Positions 53,038 to 63,061 of a stretch of DNA of 64,000 nt are shown here, one piece after another (the first letter of the stretch is position 1; the number at the start of each line of letters is the position of its first letter). Source of the DNA: Phocaeicola barnesiae DSM 18169 = JCM 13652 (GTDB taxonomy: Bacteria; Bacteroidota; Bacteroidia; Bacteroidales; Bacteroidaceae). The stretch is taken from positions 62,001 through 126,000 of the forward strand of contig NZ_KB894644.1 of the NCBI RefSeq assembly GCF_000374585.1, read 5' to 3'. The notes under the pieces are model-generated. The model saw only the letters and a list, made by a program, of their open reading frames with translations, did not search any database and had not been told where the DNA came from. The translations under genes were made by a program, and so were the position numbers.

Positions 53038-54771
53038 ATGAAAAAAATTTTTTGTCTGCTGGCTATGGCCGGCCTGGTATGTATGCCTACCCATGCGGCG
53101 CCCGGAAAGGAAGTGACCCTGAAACTTCTTGAAACCAGTGATGTACACGGATGCTATTTCCCGTATGACTTCATCAAGCGTAAACCGATGCGGGGAAGTC
53201 TGGCCCGTGTCAGTTCTTTTGTCAAGGAACAGCGTGCAACGTATGGCGACCATCTTATCCTGATGGACAACGGGGATATTCTGCAAGGCCAACCTGTGGC
53301 TTATTATTACAATTTCATTGATACGGCTTCGGTACACGTGAATGCGGCTATGCTGAATTACATGGGGTATGACTTGGCTACCATCGGAAATCATGATGTG
53401 GAGACCGGTCACGATGTGTATGACCGTTGGATTGGCCAGTGTCAGTTCCCGATGTTGGGAGCAAACGTGGTTGATACACGGATAGATGAACCTTATCTGA
53501 AGCCTTATACGGTCATCGAACGGGATGGAGTGAAGGTTGCTGTGTTGGGAATGATTACTCCGGCTATCCCTTCGTGGCTTCCCGAACAGCTTTGGAAGAA
53601 CCTCCGTTTTGAGGATATGGAAGCCTGCGCCCGCAAATGGGTGGAAGTTATCCGGGAGAAAGAACAGCCGGATGTCCTGGTGGGATTGTTCCATGCCGGT
53701 CCCGAAGGGAATATGCTGGATAATACGGTAGAGAACGGTTCGGCCAATGTGGCCAAGAACATCCCGGGATTCGATGTCGTTTTCATGGGGCATGACCACA
53801 CACGCTATTGCGAGAAGATTGTGAATGTGGCCGGAGATTCGGTCCTGCTGATTAATCCCGCCAACATGGCCCGTGCGGTAGCCGATGTAACGGTGAAGGT
53901 AACCAAGAACGACGGAAAACTGGTGGGAAAATCTGTCAGTGGACAACTGACGGATATGGATGCTTATCCGGTGGATGAGGCATTTATGCAGACATTCGAC
54001 AGCCAGTATCAGGCTACCCGTGAATTCGTTTCACGGAAAATAGGCAGTATCGACCGGACCATTACCACCAAAGATGCTTATTTTGGCCCTTCGGCCTTCA
54101 TAGACTTGATTCATCAGTTGCAGCTGGATATTACAGGAGCGGATGTATCGTTCTGTGCGCCGTTGTCATTTGCCGCCGAAATCAAGGAAGGTGATATCTA
54201 TATGAGTGATATGTTCAATCTTTATAAGTATGAGAACATGTTGTATGTGATGAGCCTTTCGGGGCAGGAAATCAAGGACTTTCTGGAAATGTCATACGCC
54301 ATCTGGACCAACCAGATGAAATCGCCTGAAGACCACTTGTTGTTGCTGAATGAGAAGAATAACGGATTCGGTTATTTCAAGAACCCCAGTTTCAATTTCG
54401 ATTCGGCTGCAGGAATCATTTATACGGTGGATGTGACGAAGCCGCAAGGGGAGAAGATAACCATCCAGTCGATGGCCGACGGTACTCCTTTCGACTTGCA
54501 GAAGCGGTATAAGGTGGCTGTCAATTCTTATCGTGGAAACGGCGGTGGTGACCTGTTGACCAAAGGGGCTGGTATACCGAAGGAGGAACTTTCCAAACGT
54601 ATCCTGTCATCCACCGAAAAGGATTTGCGGTACTACCTGATGCAGCGGATAGAAGAAGTGAAGGTGCTGCATCCGCAACCGTTGAACCAATGGAAATTTA
54701 TTCCAGAAGAATGGACGGTTCCGGCAGCAGCACGTGATTACCGCTTCCTGTTCGAGCGCAGCAAAGAGTAA
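53038..54771 (+). CDS. Secreted bifunctional metallophosphatase / 5'-nucleotidase (UshA-like)
   Basis: This 577-residue protein has a signal peptide (1-20, ending THAA). The metallophosphatase domain shows LLETSDVHGCYFPYD, DNGDILQG, ATIGNHDVE and FMGHDHTRY (metal ligands). The C-terminal nucleotidase domain (about 340-540) has VNSYRGNGGGD. Such enzymes release nucleoside and phosphate from nucleotides in the periplasm. I start at 53038 because an upstream in-frame ATG lacks a signal peptide. TATCTTTG lies at 52876, about 155 bases upstream. Confidence 0.92.
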   Translation: MKKIFCLLAMAGLVCMPTHAAPGKEVTLKLLETSDVHGCYFPYDFIKRKPMRGSLARVSSFVKEQRATYGDHLILMDNGDILQGQPVAYYYNFIDTASVHVNAAMLNYMGYDLATIGNHDVETGHDVYDRWIGQCQFPMLGANVVDTRIDEPYLKPYTVIERDGVKVAVLGMITPAIPSWLPEQLWKNLRFEDMEACARKWVEVIREKEQPDVLVGLFHAGPEGNMLDNTVENGSANVAKNIPGFDVVFMGHDHTRYCEKIVNVAGDSVLLINPANMARAVADVTVKVTKNDGKLVGKSVSGQLTDMDAYPVDEAFMQTFDSQYQATREFVSRKIGSIDRTITTKDAYFGPSAFIDLIHQLQLDITGADVSFCAPLSFAAEIKEGDIYMSDMFNLYKYENMLYVMSLSGQEIKDFLEMSYAIWTNQMKSPEDHLLLLNEKNNGFGYFKNPSFNFDSAAGIIYTVDVTKPQGEKITIQSMADGTPFDLQKRYKVAVNSYRGNGGGDLLTKGAGIPKEELSKRILSSTEKDLRYYLMQRIEEVKVLHPQPLNQWKFIPEEWTVPAAARDYRFLFERSKE

Positions 54772-54796
54772 AAATAGAAGAAGGAGCTGGCGATGA

Positions 54797-55744
54797 TTAC
54801 CGAACGTACCGATCTACGAAGGCTTTTACTTTTCGGGTATAAGTTTCTCGTTCATGCAGGTATGAGGTGGCATGGTCGGCTCCTTCCACAATCCAAAGTT
54901 GTTTGGGCTGTGGTTTGGCATTGTAGAGCTGATAGACCATCCAGGTTGGCACGAAGTCGTCCTTGTCGCCGTGGATGAAGAACATGGGTTGGTGGCAGCG
55001 GGCCACTTGTTTCAGGGCAGAGGCTTCTTGGAAGTTCCATCCGTTCTGCAACTGGCAAAGCCAACTGGCGGTGTACAGCAGTGGGAAAGCCGGAAGTCCG
55101 AACTGGCTTTTCAACTCTTTCTTGAACTGATCCCATACGCTGGTATAGCCGCAGTCTTCTACAAAACAGTCGATGTACGGAGGTAGCTGTTCGCCTGATA
55201 CCATCATGGTAGTGGCTGCTCCCATGGAAATGCCATGAACTACCGCTTGCAGGGAGTCTCCGAAAAGGGCAGGTGCAGTATGTATCCATTGGATGACATC
55301 TTTCCGGTCCAGCCATCCCATCTGGAAAGCATCGCCTTCCGTCAGTCCGCTGTAACGGAGGTCGGGCAACAGAATGTTGAAATCCAGGTCCCGGTTGTAT
55401 AAATAACCGATGTGCAGCATTCGGATGGCATTATCTGTATAGCCGTGAACGATGATGGCGGTTTTTCGGGTCGGATGGGAAGCGCGGGCGTAATAGGCGT
55501 GCATCCGGATGCCGTCAGGAGCCGTAATGAAGGTGTCACGCAAGGCATGCTGCTGTTGCAGGCTGTCCAGCCACGGACACAGGTGCGGATAGCGGGACCG
55601 CATGAATTCAAACGAAGTTTCCAGGTTCTTGCCCCGGTTTTCGGGACGTAACGAATAGTCTAGCATGTACAGGCTTCCGCCTATAAGGCTGGCTATCAGT
55701 ATCAGCACGGCAATGCTGATACTGAGGGTCAGTTTCTTTTTCAT
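54797..55744 (-). CDS. Membrane-anchored alpha/beta-hydrolase
   Basis: This 315-residue protein has an N-terminal membrane segment (about 5-28), then an alpha/beta-hydrolase fold. It shows IIVHGYTDNAIRM (oxyanion side), a nucleophile elbow GISMGAAT, the acid in FIHGDKDDFVPTWM and the His in VEGADHATSY. It probably acts outside the cytoplasm, tethered to the membrane. The substrate is unknown. It ends convergently with the nucleotidase, 25 bases away. Confidence 0.86.
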   Translation of the reverse strand: MKKKLTLSISIAVLILIASLIGGSLYMLDYSLRPENRGKNLETSFEFMRSRYPHLCPWLDSLQQQHALRDTFITAPDGIRMHAYYARASHPTRKTAIIVHGYTDNAIRMLHIGYLYNRDLDFNILLPDLRYSGLTEGDAFQMGWLDRKDVIQWIHTAPALFGDSLQAVVHGISMGAATTMMVSGEQLPPYIDCFVEDCGYTSVWDQFKKELKSQFGLPAFPLLYTASWLCQLQNGWNFQEASALKQVARCHQPMFFIHGDKDDFVPTWMVYQLYNAKPQPKQLWIVEGADHATSYLHERETYTRKVKAFVDRYVR

Positions 55745-55776
55745 AAACAGTAAGGAGATATTAGGAATGCAAATAA

Positions 55777-56520
55777 TCAGCGGTTCCAGATGTCCCAGGC
55801 ACCGAAGGCCTGCAGCAGAAGCATTTCCAGACCATTCTTGACAATGGCTCCATGATCGCTTCCTTTTTTCATGAACAGGGTCGTATTCGGGTTATACAGG
55901 AGATCGTACAACAGGTGTTCAGGGGTCAGGCATTCATAAGGGATGCGCGGGGCTTCATCGGCTTTCGGATACATGCCTACCGGTGTACAGTTGACGATGA
56001 CTTTATACTCCTTCATGATTTCCGGTGTCAGGTCATCGTAAGTGATGGTGTTGTCGTTGCTTCGGGAACGTGATACGAACAGAGATTCCAGTCCCAATTG
56101 TTGCAATCCGTAGTGGATGGCTTTCGATGCTCCTCCTGTTCCCAGAATCAGCGCTTTCTTGTGATGAGGCTCCAGTAACGATTCGATGGATTGGGTAAAA
56201 CCTATGACGTCGGAATTGTAACCGACGAGTCGGGTTTTTCCATGGTTGCGTTCGATACGGATGACGTTGACTGCCCCGATAGCAGCAGCTGCTTCATCCA
56301 GTTCGTCCAGGTATGAAATGACTTGTTCTTTGTAAGGGATGGTGACGTTCAGGCCCACCAGGTTCGGGTTGCCTGCAACGATACCGGGTAAATCGGAAAT
56401 GTGGGGGATTTCGAAATTCACGTATTCGGCGTCAATGCCTTCGGAATGGAACTTTTCGTTGAAGTAGTTTTTGGAGAACGAGTGTCCGAGCGGATAACCG
56501 ATTAAGCCATATTTTTTCAT
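55777..56520 (-). CDS. aroE: Shikimate dehydrogenase
   Basis: AroE (247 residues, NADPH) reduces 3-dehydroshikimate. The substrate site shows SFSKNYF and the catalytic Lys in NVTIPYKEQVISYLD. The NADP-binding GTGGASKAIHYGL is at about 128-140. The later VNCTPVGMYP and YDLLYNP complete the family pattern. It lies 17 bases after menG in one minus-strand operon. The aromatic pathway gene aroC lies elsewhere in the window. Confidence 0.95.
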   Translation of the reverse strand: MKKYGLIGYPLGHSFSKNYFNEKFHSEGIDAEYVNFEIPHISDLPGIVAGNPNLVGLNVTIPYKEQVISYLDELDEAAAAIGAVNVIRIERNHGKTRLVGYNSDVIGFTQSIESLLEPHHKKALILGTGGASKAIHYGLQQLGLESLFVSRSRSNDNTITYDDLTPEIMKEYKVIVNCTPVGMYPKADEAPRIPYECLTPEHLLYDLLYNPNTTLFMKKGSDHGAIVKNGLEMLLLQAFGAWDIWNR

Positions 56521-56537
56521 ACCAGTCTTTAGTTTTA

Positions 56538-57278
56538 TTATTTAGTTGCGAAATAAAGTGTACAGATGCCTAGAGTCAGACGTCTGAACTGTACCTGGCT
56601 GAATCCGGCCTTCCGGATGATGCCTTGCATGACTTCACCTTGCGGGAAAGCTTTGATGGATTGGGGCAGGTAGGTGTAGGCACTGCGGTCTTTAGAGAGC
56701 AATTTTCCCAATGTAGGAATGACCATTTTGGAATAAATCGCATAAAGTTGTTTCATGGGGAAGCTTTCCGGTTCGGAAAGTTCCAGAATAACCAGATGTC
56801 CTCCCGGAACCAGTACCCGGTACATTTCTTTCAGCCCCTTGTCCAAGTCTTCAAAATTCCGTATGCCGAATGCTACGGTAATGGCATCGAAGCTATTGTC
56901 GGGAAAGCTCAGGTAGGTGCAGTCTTCTTTGGCAAACGAGACCTGTTTGTCCAGTCCGGCTGCCTTCACTTTTTCGCGTCCTACATTCATCATCCCTTCC
57001 GAGATATCTATACCGATCAGTGCTTGGGGTTGGAGGGTCCGACAGGCTTGGATGGCGAAATCACCAGTTCCGGTAGCTACGTCCATCATGCGTTGCGGAT
57101 GGAACGGTTTCAGGCAATGGATGGCTTTTTTCCGCCAACTTTTGTCGATGCCGAGCGAGAGCAAATGGTTCAGGTTGTCGTAGGAAGGAGCGATGTTGTC
57201 GAACATTTCTTCTACCTGTTTGGCTTTGCTTTCTTCGGTGTTATAGGGCTTGATGTTTTCTTGCGGATAGCGGGTCAT
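56538..57278 (-). CDS. ubiE: Demethylmenaquinone methyltransferase (MenG/UbiE)
   Basis: This 246-residue SAM-dependent methyltransferase makes menaquinone. I take the start at 57278 ([15 protein letters not shown]); a second in-frame ATG at 57308 would fall in the palindrome. Motifs: [13 protein letters not shown] (SAM), [28 protein letters not shown] and the C-terminal [16 protein letters not shown]. Menaquinone is the quinone of Bacteroidales, so this is the MenG role, with ubiE the usual symbol. Confidence 0.93.
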   Translation of the reverse strand: MTRYPQENIKPYNTEESKAKQVEEMFDNIAPSYDNLNHLLSLGIDKSWRKKAIHCLKPFHPQRMMDVATGTGDFAIQACRTLQPQALIGIDISEGMMNVGREKVKAAGLDKQVSFAKEDCTYLSFPDNSFDAITVAFGIRNFEDLDKGLKEMYRVLVPGGHLVILELSEPESFPMKQLYAIYSKMVIPTLGKLLSKDRSAYTYLPQSIKAFPQGEVMQGIIRKAGFSQVQFRRLTLGICTLYFATK

Positions 57279-57300
57279 AGATTGATGGGAGGTGTTTCCT

Positions 57301-57353
57301 GCAGGCAAAGGTTGAAAGCATCCTTCGAAAGAATGCTTTCAACCTTTGCCTGC
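57301..57353. repeat. 21-bp perfect palindrome between purC and menG/ubiE
   Basis: A 21-bp arm (57301-57321, GCAGGCAAAGGTTGAAAGCAT) is matched exactly by its inverse (57333-57353) over an 11-base loop. No long T run follows on the minus strand. It could act as a terminator or RNA-stabilising hairpin downstream of purC. Confidence 0.6.
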
Positions 57354-57364
57354 TATGTTCAGAA

Positions 57365-58312
57365 TTATTTTGTCAGGTAGTCTGTTACGTTCTTTTCGAT
57401 ACGTTCAGCGATGTGGTCTGTGTCGGCTTTTACGAAAGACTCACCGGTGATGTGTTCGAAGAGTTCGATGTAGCGGTCGCTGATGGAGTTGACGATTTCA
57501 GGAGTCATTTCCGGAACTGTCTGTCCTTCTTTACCCTGGAAACCATTAGCCATCAACCATTCGCGTACAAATTCTTTAGACAACTGTTTCTGAGGTTCTT
57601 CTTTTTCGAAGCGTTCCTGATAACCTTCTGCATAGAAATAACGGCTTGAGTCAGGTGTATGGATTTCGTCCATCAGGTAAATCTGACCGTTGTGCTTACC
57701 GAATTCGTATTTGGTGTCAACCAGAATCAGGCCACGTTCTGCAGCCATCTGAGTACCGCGTTCGAAGAGAGCCAATGTATATTTTTCGAGTGTCGCATAT
57801 TCTTCCGGAGTAGCCAGACCTTTCGCCAGGATTTCTTCTTTCGAGATATCCTCGTCATGCATACCCATTTCAGCTTTCGTCGTCGGAGTGATGATCGGAG
57901 CAGGGAACTTTTCGTTTTCACGCATTCCTTCCGGCAGGCGTACACCACAGATTTCTCGTACACCGCTCTTATAGGCACGCCATGCACTTCCGCACAGGTA
58001 GCCGCGTACAATCATTTCTACGGGGAAACCTTCGCACATGACGCCTACAGTAACCATCGGGTCCGGAGTAGCCAGTTTCCAGTTGGGGCAAATGTCTGTA
58101 GTTGCATCCAGGAACTTGGCAGCAATCTGGTTCAGCATCTGTCCTTTGTAAGGGATTCCTTCAGGAAGTACAACATCGAATGCCGAGATTCGGTCTGTAG
58201 CGACCATGACCAGTTTTTCATCGTTGATGTTGTAAACATCACGTACTTTACCGTGGTACACGCTTTTCTGACCCGGAAAGTGATAGTCTGTTTTTGTTAA
58301 TGCTTTACTCAT
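57365..58312 (-). CDS. purC: Phosphoribosylaminoimidazole-succinocarboxamide synthase
   Basis: PurC (315 residues) joins CAIR and aspartate with ATP in purine synthesis. The N-terminal SAICAR-synthetase motifs are [37 protein letters not shown], and [13 protein letters not shown]. The later [10 protein letters not shown] and [13 protein letters not shown] follow. It is the longer form seen in many bacteria. It lies 12 bases after phoH and carries the palindrome at its 3' side. Confidence 0.95.
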   Translation of the reverse strand: MSKALTKTDYHFPGQKSVYHGKVRDVYNINDEKLVMVATDRISAFDVVLPEGIPYKGQMLNQIAAKFLDATTDICPNWKLATPDPMVTVGVMCEGFPVEMIVRGYLCGSAWRAYKSGVREICGVRLPEGMRENEKFPAPIITPTTKAEMGMHDEDISKEEILAKGLATPEEYATLEKYTLALFERGTQMAAERGLILVDTKYEFGKHNGQIYLMDEIHTPDSSRYFYAEGYQERFEKEEPQKQLSKEFVREWLMANGFQGKEGQTVPEMTPEIVNSISDRYIELFEHITGESFVKADTDHIAERIEKNVTDYLTK

Positions 58313-58324
58313 TTTCGTTATGTT

Positions 58325-59356
58325 TTAAGAATGAATAGGTTTGTCTTGAGTTTCCGATTGTTCCTTGTCTGTCTTGTTCGTTCGGCGGGTCGCTCTTTTT
58401 TCCGTCTGTTCAGCCTTTTCTTTCTCTTCGTATTTTTCGTAGGCCTCTACGATGCGGGTGACCAGTTTATGGCGGACAATGTCTTTCTTGTTGAGTTCGA
58501 TAAAACTGATGCCTTTGATACCTTTCAGAATCCGCATGGCCTGTATCAGGCCGGATGTCTGCGAGGCAGGAAGGTCTATCTGGGTCATATCGCCTGTGAC
58601 AATCATTTTGGTATTCATACCCATACGGGTAAGGAACATCTTGATCTGTTGTGTAGTGGTATTCTGCGCTTCATCCAGAATGACGACCGCATCGTTCAGC
58701 GTACGTCCGCGCATGAAGGCCAACGGGGCTATCTGGATGATGTTCAGTTCCATGTATTCTTTCAGCTTGGCGGCAGGTATCATGTCCTGAAGTGCATCGT
58801 AAAGCGGCTGCAGGTAAGGATCTATCTTATCTTTCATGTCTCCCGGGAGGAAACCGAGTTTTTCGCCGGCTTCTACAGCCGGACGGCTCAGAATGATTTT
58901 CTTGATTTCTTTGTTCTTCAGAGCCTGTACAGCCAAGGCGATGGCCGTATAGGTCTTTCCGGTTCCTGCCGGACCGATGGCGAAAATCATATCGTTTTTC
59001 CGGAATTCCTGTACCAGTTTCCGTTGGTTCTCACTGCGTGGAAGAATGGGCTTGCCTGTCACACTGAAGACAATGGCTTCCCCCGTAGCTTCGGTGGCCG
59101 GACGGTTCCCTTTGACAATATCAAGTATGGATTCTTCGTTGAGTGAGTTGAACTGTGCACAGTGTTTCTCCAAAGCAATTATAGCATCTTCGAAAGCGCA
59201 CATTTCTTCTTCGTCTCCCATGACCTTGATGACATTTCCTCGCGCCACAATTCTCAGTTTGGGAAACAGAGCTTTGATCATTTGTATATTGGTGTTGTTT
59301 ACACCATAAAAGATGACCGGATCAATATCTTCTAAAACAATATGTTTTTCTATCAT
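58325..59356 (-). CDS. PhoH family protein
   Basis: This 343-residue protein has an N-terminal KH-like region (about 20-90) and the PhoH ATPase core (about 115-320). Walker A is GPAGTGKTYTA and Walker B is VVILDEAQNT. The long C-terminal tail is basic and polar. PhoH proteins are ATP-binding and RNA-related, often called phosphate-starvation-inducible, but their role is unsettled. Upstream sits an AACGAACGTTTGTTTT motif like the last unit of the pst-side repeat, so shared control is a possibility. Confidence 0.92.
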   Translation of the reverse strand: MIEKHIVLEDIDPVIFYGVNNTNIQMIKALFPKLRIVARGNVIKVMGDEEEMCAFEDAIIALEKHCAQFNSLNEESILDIVKGNRPATEATGEAIVFSVTGKPILPRSENQRKLVQEFRKNDMIFAIGPAGTGKTYTAIALAVQALKNKEIKKIILSRPAVEAGEKLGFLPGDMKDKIDPYLQPLYDALQDMIPAAKLKEYMELNIIQIAPLAFMRGRTLNDAVVILDEAQNTTTQQIKMFLTRMGMNTKMIVTGDMTQIDLPASQTSGLIQAMRILKGIKGISFIELNKKDIVRHKLVTRIVEAYEKYEEKEKAEQTEKRATRRTNKTDKEQSETQDKPIHS

Positions 59357-59395
59357 TCAGCTTAGTCGGATACACGATTTTTCTTATATTTTCTG

Positions 59396-59403
59396 CAAAA
59401 ATA
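59396..59403 (-). promoter_or_regulatory. Candidate phoH promoter (-7 TATTTTTG)
   Basis: On the minus strand TATTTTTG lies about 40 bases before the phoH ATG. Confidence 0.45.
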
Positions 59404-59787
59404 ATCATTCCTTTTGATAGTAAGTGTACAGATACGAAAAAAACCGAGGATGGTCTTTCTAAAAAACCGAACTTTTCGTGTAATGTTACGTTGAGAAACC
59501 TGTGGAAAGTCTGTTTCTTTGAAGCGATGGTGAAGAGAACAGAAAGGATGGACCCTGTTTGAGGGGACTGAAAGTCGAACTCGTGTCTGATGGATAACAT
59601 ACGTTCGTTCAGAAAAGAACAAACTCATGTTTGAAGGAAAACGAACGTTTGTTTTCGATGGATGTTTCGAACGTCCGAAAAAAAGTGATTAGACTGTTGC
59701 TTGCATCCGGAAGGAAGTGGTTGTTTCGATTTTCCAGACAAAAGAATTTTAAACCGGAAATATGTTCCTCTTTTTGTCAGAATTTTC
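59404..59787. other. Gene-free spacer with AACGAACG motifs
   Basis: Between phoH and the ECF-like gene there is no convincing gene. ACGTTCGTT (59601-59609), AACGAACGTTTGTTTT (59640-59655) and TTTCGAACGTCCGAAA (starting about 59665) cluster here. The TTTGTCAG at about 59773 precedes the next -7 box. Confidence 0.5.
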
Positions 59788-59795
59788 TATCTTTG
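59788..59795 (+). promoter_or_regulatory. Candidate promoter for ECF-like gene (-7 TATCTTTG)
   Basis: TATCTTTG matches TAnnTTTG and lies 28 bases before the ATG. Confidence 0.5.
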
Positions 59796-59823
59796 CCCAA
59801 AGAATCTTTAAATTGTAAATGAA

Positions 59824-60339
59824 ATGGAATCTTCTGCGAAACTTTATGCTTTGAAGTATACCAATGTGAATACCTATTTGTTCGCATTGTTGTTTATAGT
59901 CGGAAACATTCTGTTGCCGCAAGTGTGCCACTTGGCTTACTTGGGAGGACCTACCTGGCTCCCCATTTATTTCTTTACGCTGATTGGAGCCTATAAGTAT
60001 GGTATGCGCGTAGGACTGCTTACAGCTCTTCTTTCGCCGGTCATCAACAGTTGGCTGTTTGGTATGCCTGCTTTGGCTGTGTTACCGGCTATTCTGGTGA
60101 AGTCTGTCTTGTTGGCTTTGGCGGCTGGTTTTATGGCACAACGTCTTAAACGTGTCACTTTGTGGTCGTTGCTTGCGGTTGTGTTGTCTTATCAGGTGGT
60201 AGGAAGCCTTGTAGAATGGGGGTTGGTACACGACTTTGTGGCAGCCATGCAGGATTTCAGAATCGGAATACCGGGTATGCTGCTTCAGGTATTCGGAGGC
60301 TATGGCCTGTTTAAGTGGATGGCAAAGAAGAATTGGTAA
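59824..60339 (+). CDS. ECF-transporter S-component-like membrane protein
   Basis: This 171-residue protein has about five membrane segments (about 18-38, 45-60, 68-88, 90-110, 150-165). It shows YLGGPTWLPIYFFTLIGAYKYGMRVGLLTALLSPVIN, the pattern of energy-coupling-factor substrate-binding (S) subunits. S components bind a vitamin or metal and work with a separate ATPase/T module, which is not in the window. The substrate cannot be named. No riboswitch is evident upstream. Confidence 0.75.
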   Translation: MESSAKLYALKYTNVNTYLFALLFIVGNILLPQVCHLAYLGGPTWLPIYFFTLIGAYKYGMRVGLLTALLSPVINSWLFGMPALAVLPAILVKSVLLALAAGFMAQRLKRVTLWSLLAVVLSYQVVGSLVEWGLVHDFVAAMQDFRIGIPGMLLQVFGGYGLFKWMAKKNW

Positions 60340-60361
60340 TCAGAGGAGGTTGATGTAGCTT

Positions 60362-60568
60362 ATGAATACTATATTATTGTTTATGGGAGTCGGAATGCAG
60401 GAACTGTTGTTCATCGTACTGATCGTATTGCTTCTGTTCGGTGGCAAGAAGATTCCGGAATTGATGAAAGGCCTAGGGAAAGGGGTGAAAAGTTTCAAGG
60501 ACGGAATGAACGGGATAGAAGAGGAGACGGATTCCAAACCGAAGGAAGATAAAGATCCGACGAAGTGA
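60362..60568 (+). CDS. tatA: Sec-independent translocase TatA/E
   Basis: This 68-residue protein has an N-terminal membrane segment, then [22 protein letters not shown], the TatA amphipathic helix, and an acidic tail. It forms the pore of the twin-arginine export system. The stop overlaps tatC as GTGA. Confidence 0.93.
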   Translation: MNTILLFMGVGMQELLFIVLIVLLLFGGKKIPELMKGLGKGVKSFKDGMNGIEEETDSKPKEDKDPTK

Positions 60569-61386
60569 AGGCAGATAGTGGAAATACACAGCTGACATTC
60601 TGGGACCATTTGGATGAGCTGCGTGGCGTGTTGGTACGTTGCATTATCCTGTTGGTACTCCTCACTTTGGTTGCATTTTGTTTCCGTGAGGAACTTTTCG
60701 GTATTGTTCTGGCACCGAAAAACCCTGATTTCTGTATTTACGGGCTTTTCTGTCGGATAGCAGAATGGATTCAGTTGCCTTCGTTGTGTCCGGATACTTT
60801 TTATGTCCGGCTTATCAATACCGAACTGGCAGGACAATTCCTGACCCACATGAGTGTGGCTTTTTATGCAGGATTGTTGTTGGCTTCTCCTTATATATTA
60901 TACCAGCTTTTCCGCTTTGTCTCTCCGGCATTGTACGAGGATGAGCGGAAGTATTCCCTGCGCGTTGTAGTGTGGGGATATGTATTGTTTATGCTGGGTG
61001 TTTTGTTGAATTATTTCTTGATTTTCCCCTTGACGTTCCGCTTCCTGGCTTTGTATCAGGTGAGTGCGGAGGTAGAGAATACCATTGTCCTGACTTCGTA
61101 CATCGATATGCTGATGATGCTGAGCCTGATGATGGGTATCGTGTTCGAAATACCCATCTTATGCTGGTTGTTCGCCCAATTGGGATTGTTGACGGCTTCG
61201 TTCATGCGTACCTACCGGAAGCATGCCATTGTTGTGGTACTGGTGATTGCGGCTGTCATTACGCCGACTTCGGATGTGTTTACCTTACTGATGGTGGCTT
61301 TCCCTATGGTCTTGCTGTATGAAGCAAGCATTCTGGTCGTTCGTCGGGTGGAGAAGAACAAACTGAAAACTGAAAGACAATCATGA
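60565..61386 (+). CDS. tatC: Sec-independent translocase TatC
   Basis: TatC (273 residues) is the twin-arginine signal receptor, with about six membrane segments and the motif [17 protein letters not shown] at the N-terminus. The [14 protein letters not shown] and [23 protein letters not shown] stretches are typical. It uses a GTG start (60565-60567), coupled to tatA. The stop overlaps the next gene by 4 bases. Confidence 0.94.
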   Translation: MKADSGNTQLTFWDHLDELRGVLVRCIILLVLLTLVAFCFREELFGIVLAPKNPDFCIYGLFCRIAEWIQLPSLCPDTFYVRLINTELAGQFLTHMSVAFYAGLLLASPYILYQLFRFVSPALYEDERKYSLRVVVWGYVLFMLGVLLNYFLIFPLTFRFLALYQVSAEVENTIVLTSYIDMLMMLSLMMGIVFEIPILCWLFAQLGLLTASFMRTYRKHAIVVVLVIAAVITPTSDVFTLLMVAFPMVLLYEASILVVRRVEKNKLKTERQS

Positions 61387-63047
61387 TAAGAAAAATGATA
61401 GGGCTGGTGCTGTCTCTGGTCATGGGGACCGGTATACAGGCTCAGCAGGTAGATGAAAATATATTTCGTTCCCCGTTTGATTTCCCGTTGCTGTTGAGTG
61501 CCAACTTCGGGGAACTCCGTCCGAACCATTTTCATAACGGTTTGGACATTAAGACACAGGGAGTGACCGGTAAGCCTATCCGTTGCATTGCCGACGGTTA
61601 TGTTTCCCGGGTAATGGTACTTCACGGAGGATACGGGCAAGCCATTTTTGTGACTCATCCCAATGGATTGACTTCGGTGTATGGACATGTGGTTTCGTTT
61701 GCACCGGAAGTTCAGAAGTATGTCCGGGCGTATCAGTATGAGCATCAGACGTTCACATGCGATTTGAACTTCGAACCCGGTCAGTTCCCGATGAAACAGG
61801 GACAGTTGTTGGCGCTGAGCGGTAACGAGGGGGCTTCTGCCGGTCCTCATCTTCATCTGGAACTTCGGAAGACCGATACGGGAGAATATATTGATCCGAT
61901 GCCGTATTTCAAGTCGATGTTGAAGGATACTAAGGCACCCGTAGCCAGTTTGGTAGGTTTTTATCCGGTACCGGGCGAAGGCGGGGTAGCCGGTTCTGTC
62001 CGGAAGAAACTGGTAGGGGTACAGGCTTTGAAACAGAAAGTGGCTGCTTGGGGTAAAATTTATACCGGTATCAGTGCCCGCGATTACATGGACGGGACTT
62101 CCAATTTTTATGGTGTACATTCTGTGACGTTGTTTGTCGATTCTGTACAGGTGTTCCGAAGTGTGACAGATAAAGTGGCACCCGAAGAAAACCGGATGAT
62201 CAACGGATTTACGGATTACGATGAATTACGGCGGACCAAGCGCCTGATTATGCGTTCGTACATTGCACCCGGAAACCGGTTGCGTATCTTGCAGGCGGAT
62301 ACGGCACGTGGAGTTGTCCTTATAGACGAAGAACGTGATTATCGCTTCCGCTATGTACTGGAAGATAATTTCGGGAATAAGCGTACTTATTCCTTTGTTG
62401 TACAGGGGAAGAAAGAAAATATACCCGCTTATCAGCACAAAGGTAACCGGATGCTGTATTGGAACCGGACAAATGTAATTCAAGCTCCCGGGCTGGAATT
62501 TGTCGTACCTAAATATTATGTGTACGAAGATACCGGGTTGAGTGTATCGGTAGAAGGTGACAGTACAGGTATCGCATTCGATTATGTACTTGATGCCGGC
62601 AATACTCCATTGCAAAGCTATTGTCCGTTGTCGATTGGCATACGTCACTTGCCGGTTGCCGATACTACGAAATATTATGTCGTGCAGAAAGTCGGGCGTT
62701 GGCGTGCACCGGCAGGTGGAACGTTTGAAAACGGATGGATGAAGACCCGTGTTCGTGAGTTTGCTACCTATTCTGTGGCTGTCGATACCATTGCTCCCCG
62801 TATCATACCTGTGGGACAGTCTGGTTGGCGTGCTTCCCGGAATGTCCGGTTTAAAATATCGGATTCCGAAAGCGGCATCGGTACCTACAAGGTTTTTGTC
62901 GATGGTGAATTCGTGTTATTCGGCCTGAAAAAGGGAATACTTGTTATTCAGGATCCGGAAAAAATAAAGAAGGGGGTTCCCCACAAGGTAGAAGTTGTAG
63001 TGACGGACAACTGCAAGAATGAAACCCGTAAATTATTTCATTTTTAA
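61383..63047 (+). CDS. Secreted M23-family metallopeptidase
   Basis: This 554-residue protein has a signal peptide (about 1-20). The LytM/M23 zinc-peptidase domain spans about residues 35-180, with FGELRPNHFHNGLDI (His-x3-Asp ligands) and AGPHLHLEL (HxH). A long beta-rich C-terminal region (about 200-554) with repeats of unknown role follows. M23 enzymes cut peptidoglycan cross-links. The enzyme may remodel the wall or serve as a non-catalytic scaffold. It is coupled to tatC, though its signal is of the usual Sec type. Confidence 0.88.
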   Translation: MIRKMIGLVLSLVMGTGIQAQQVDENIFRSPFDFPLLLSANFGELRPNHFHNGLDIKTQGVTGKPIRCIADGYVSRVMVLHGGYGQAIFVTHPNGLTSVYGHVVSFAPEVQKYVRAYQYEHQTFTCDLNFEPGQFPMKQGQLLALSGNEGASAGPHLHLELRKTDTGEYIDPMPYFKSMLKDTKAPVASLVGFYPVPGEGGVAGSVRKKLVGVQALKQKVAAWGKIYTGISARDYMDGTSNFYGVHSVTLFVDSVQVFRSVTDKVAPEENRMINGFTDYDELRRTKRLIMRSYIAPGNRLRILQADTARGVVLIDEERDYRFRYVLEDNFGNKRTYSFVVQGKKENIPAYQHKGNRMLYWNRTNVIQAPGLEFVVPKYYVYEDTGLSVSVEGDSTGIAFDYVLDAGNTPLQSYCPLSIGIRHLPVADTTKYYVVQKVGRWRAPAGGTFENGWMKTRVREFATYSVAVDTIAPRIIPVGQSGWRASRNVRFKISDSESGIGTYKVFVDGEFVLFGLKKGILVIQDPEKIKKGVPHKVEVVVTDNCKNETRKLFHF

Positions 63048-63061
63048 AAATAAAAGACTAG

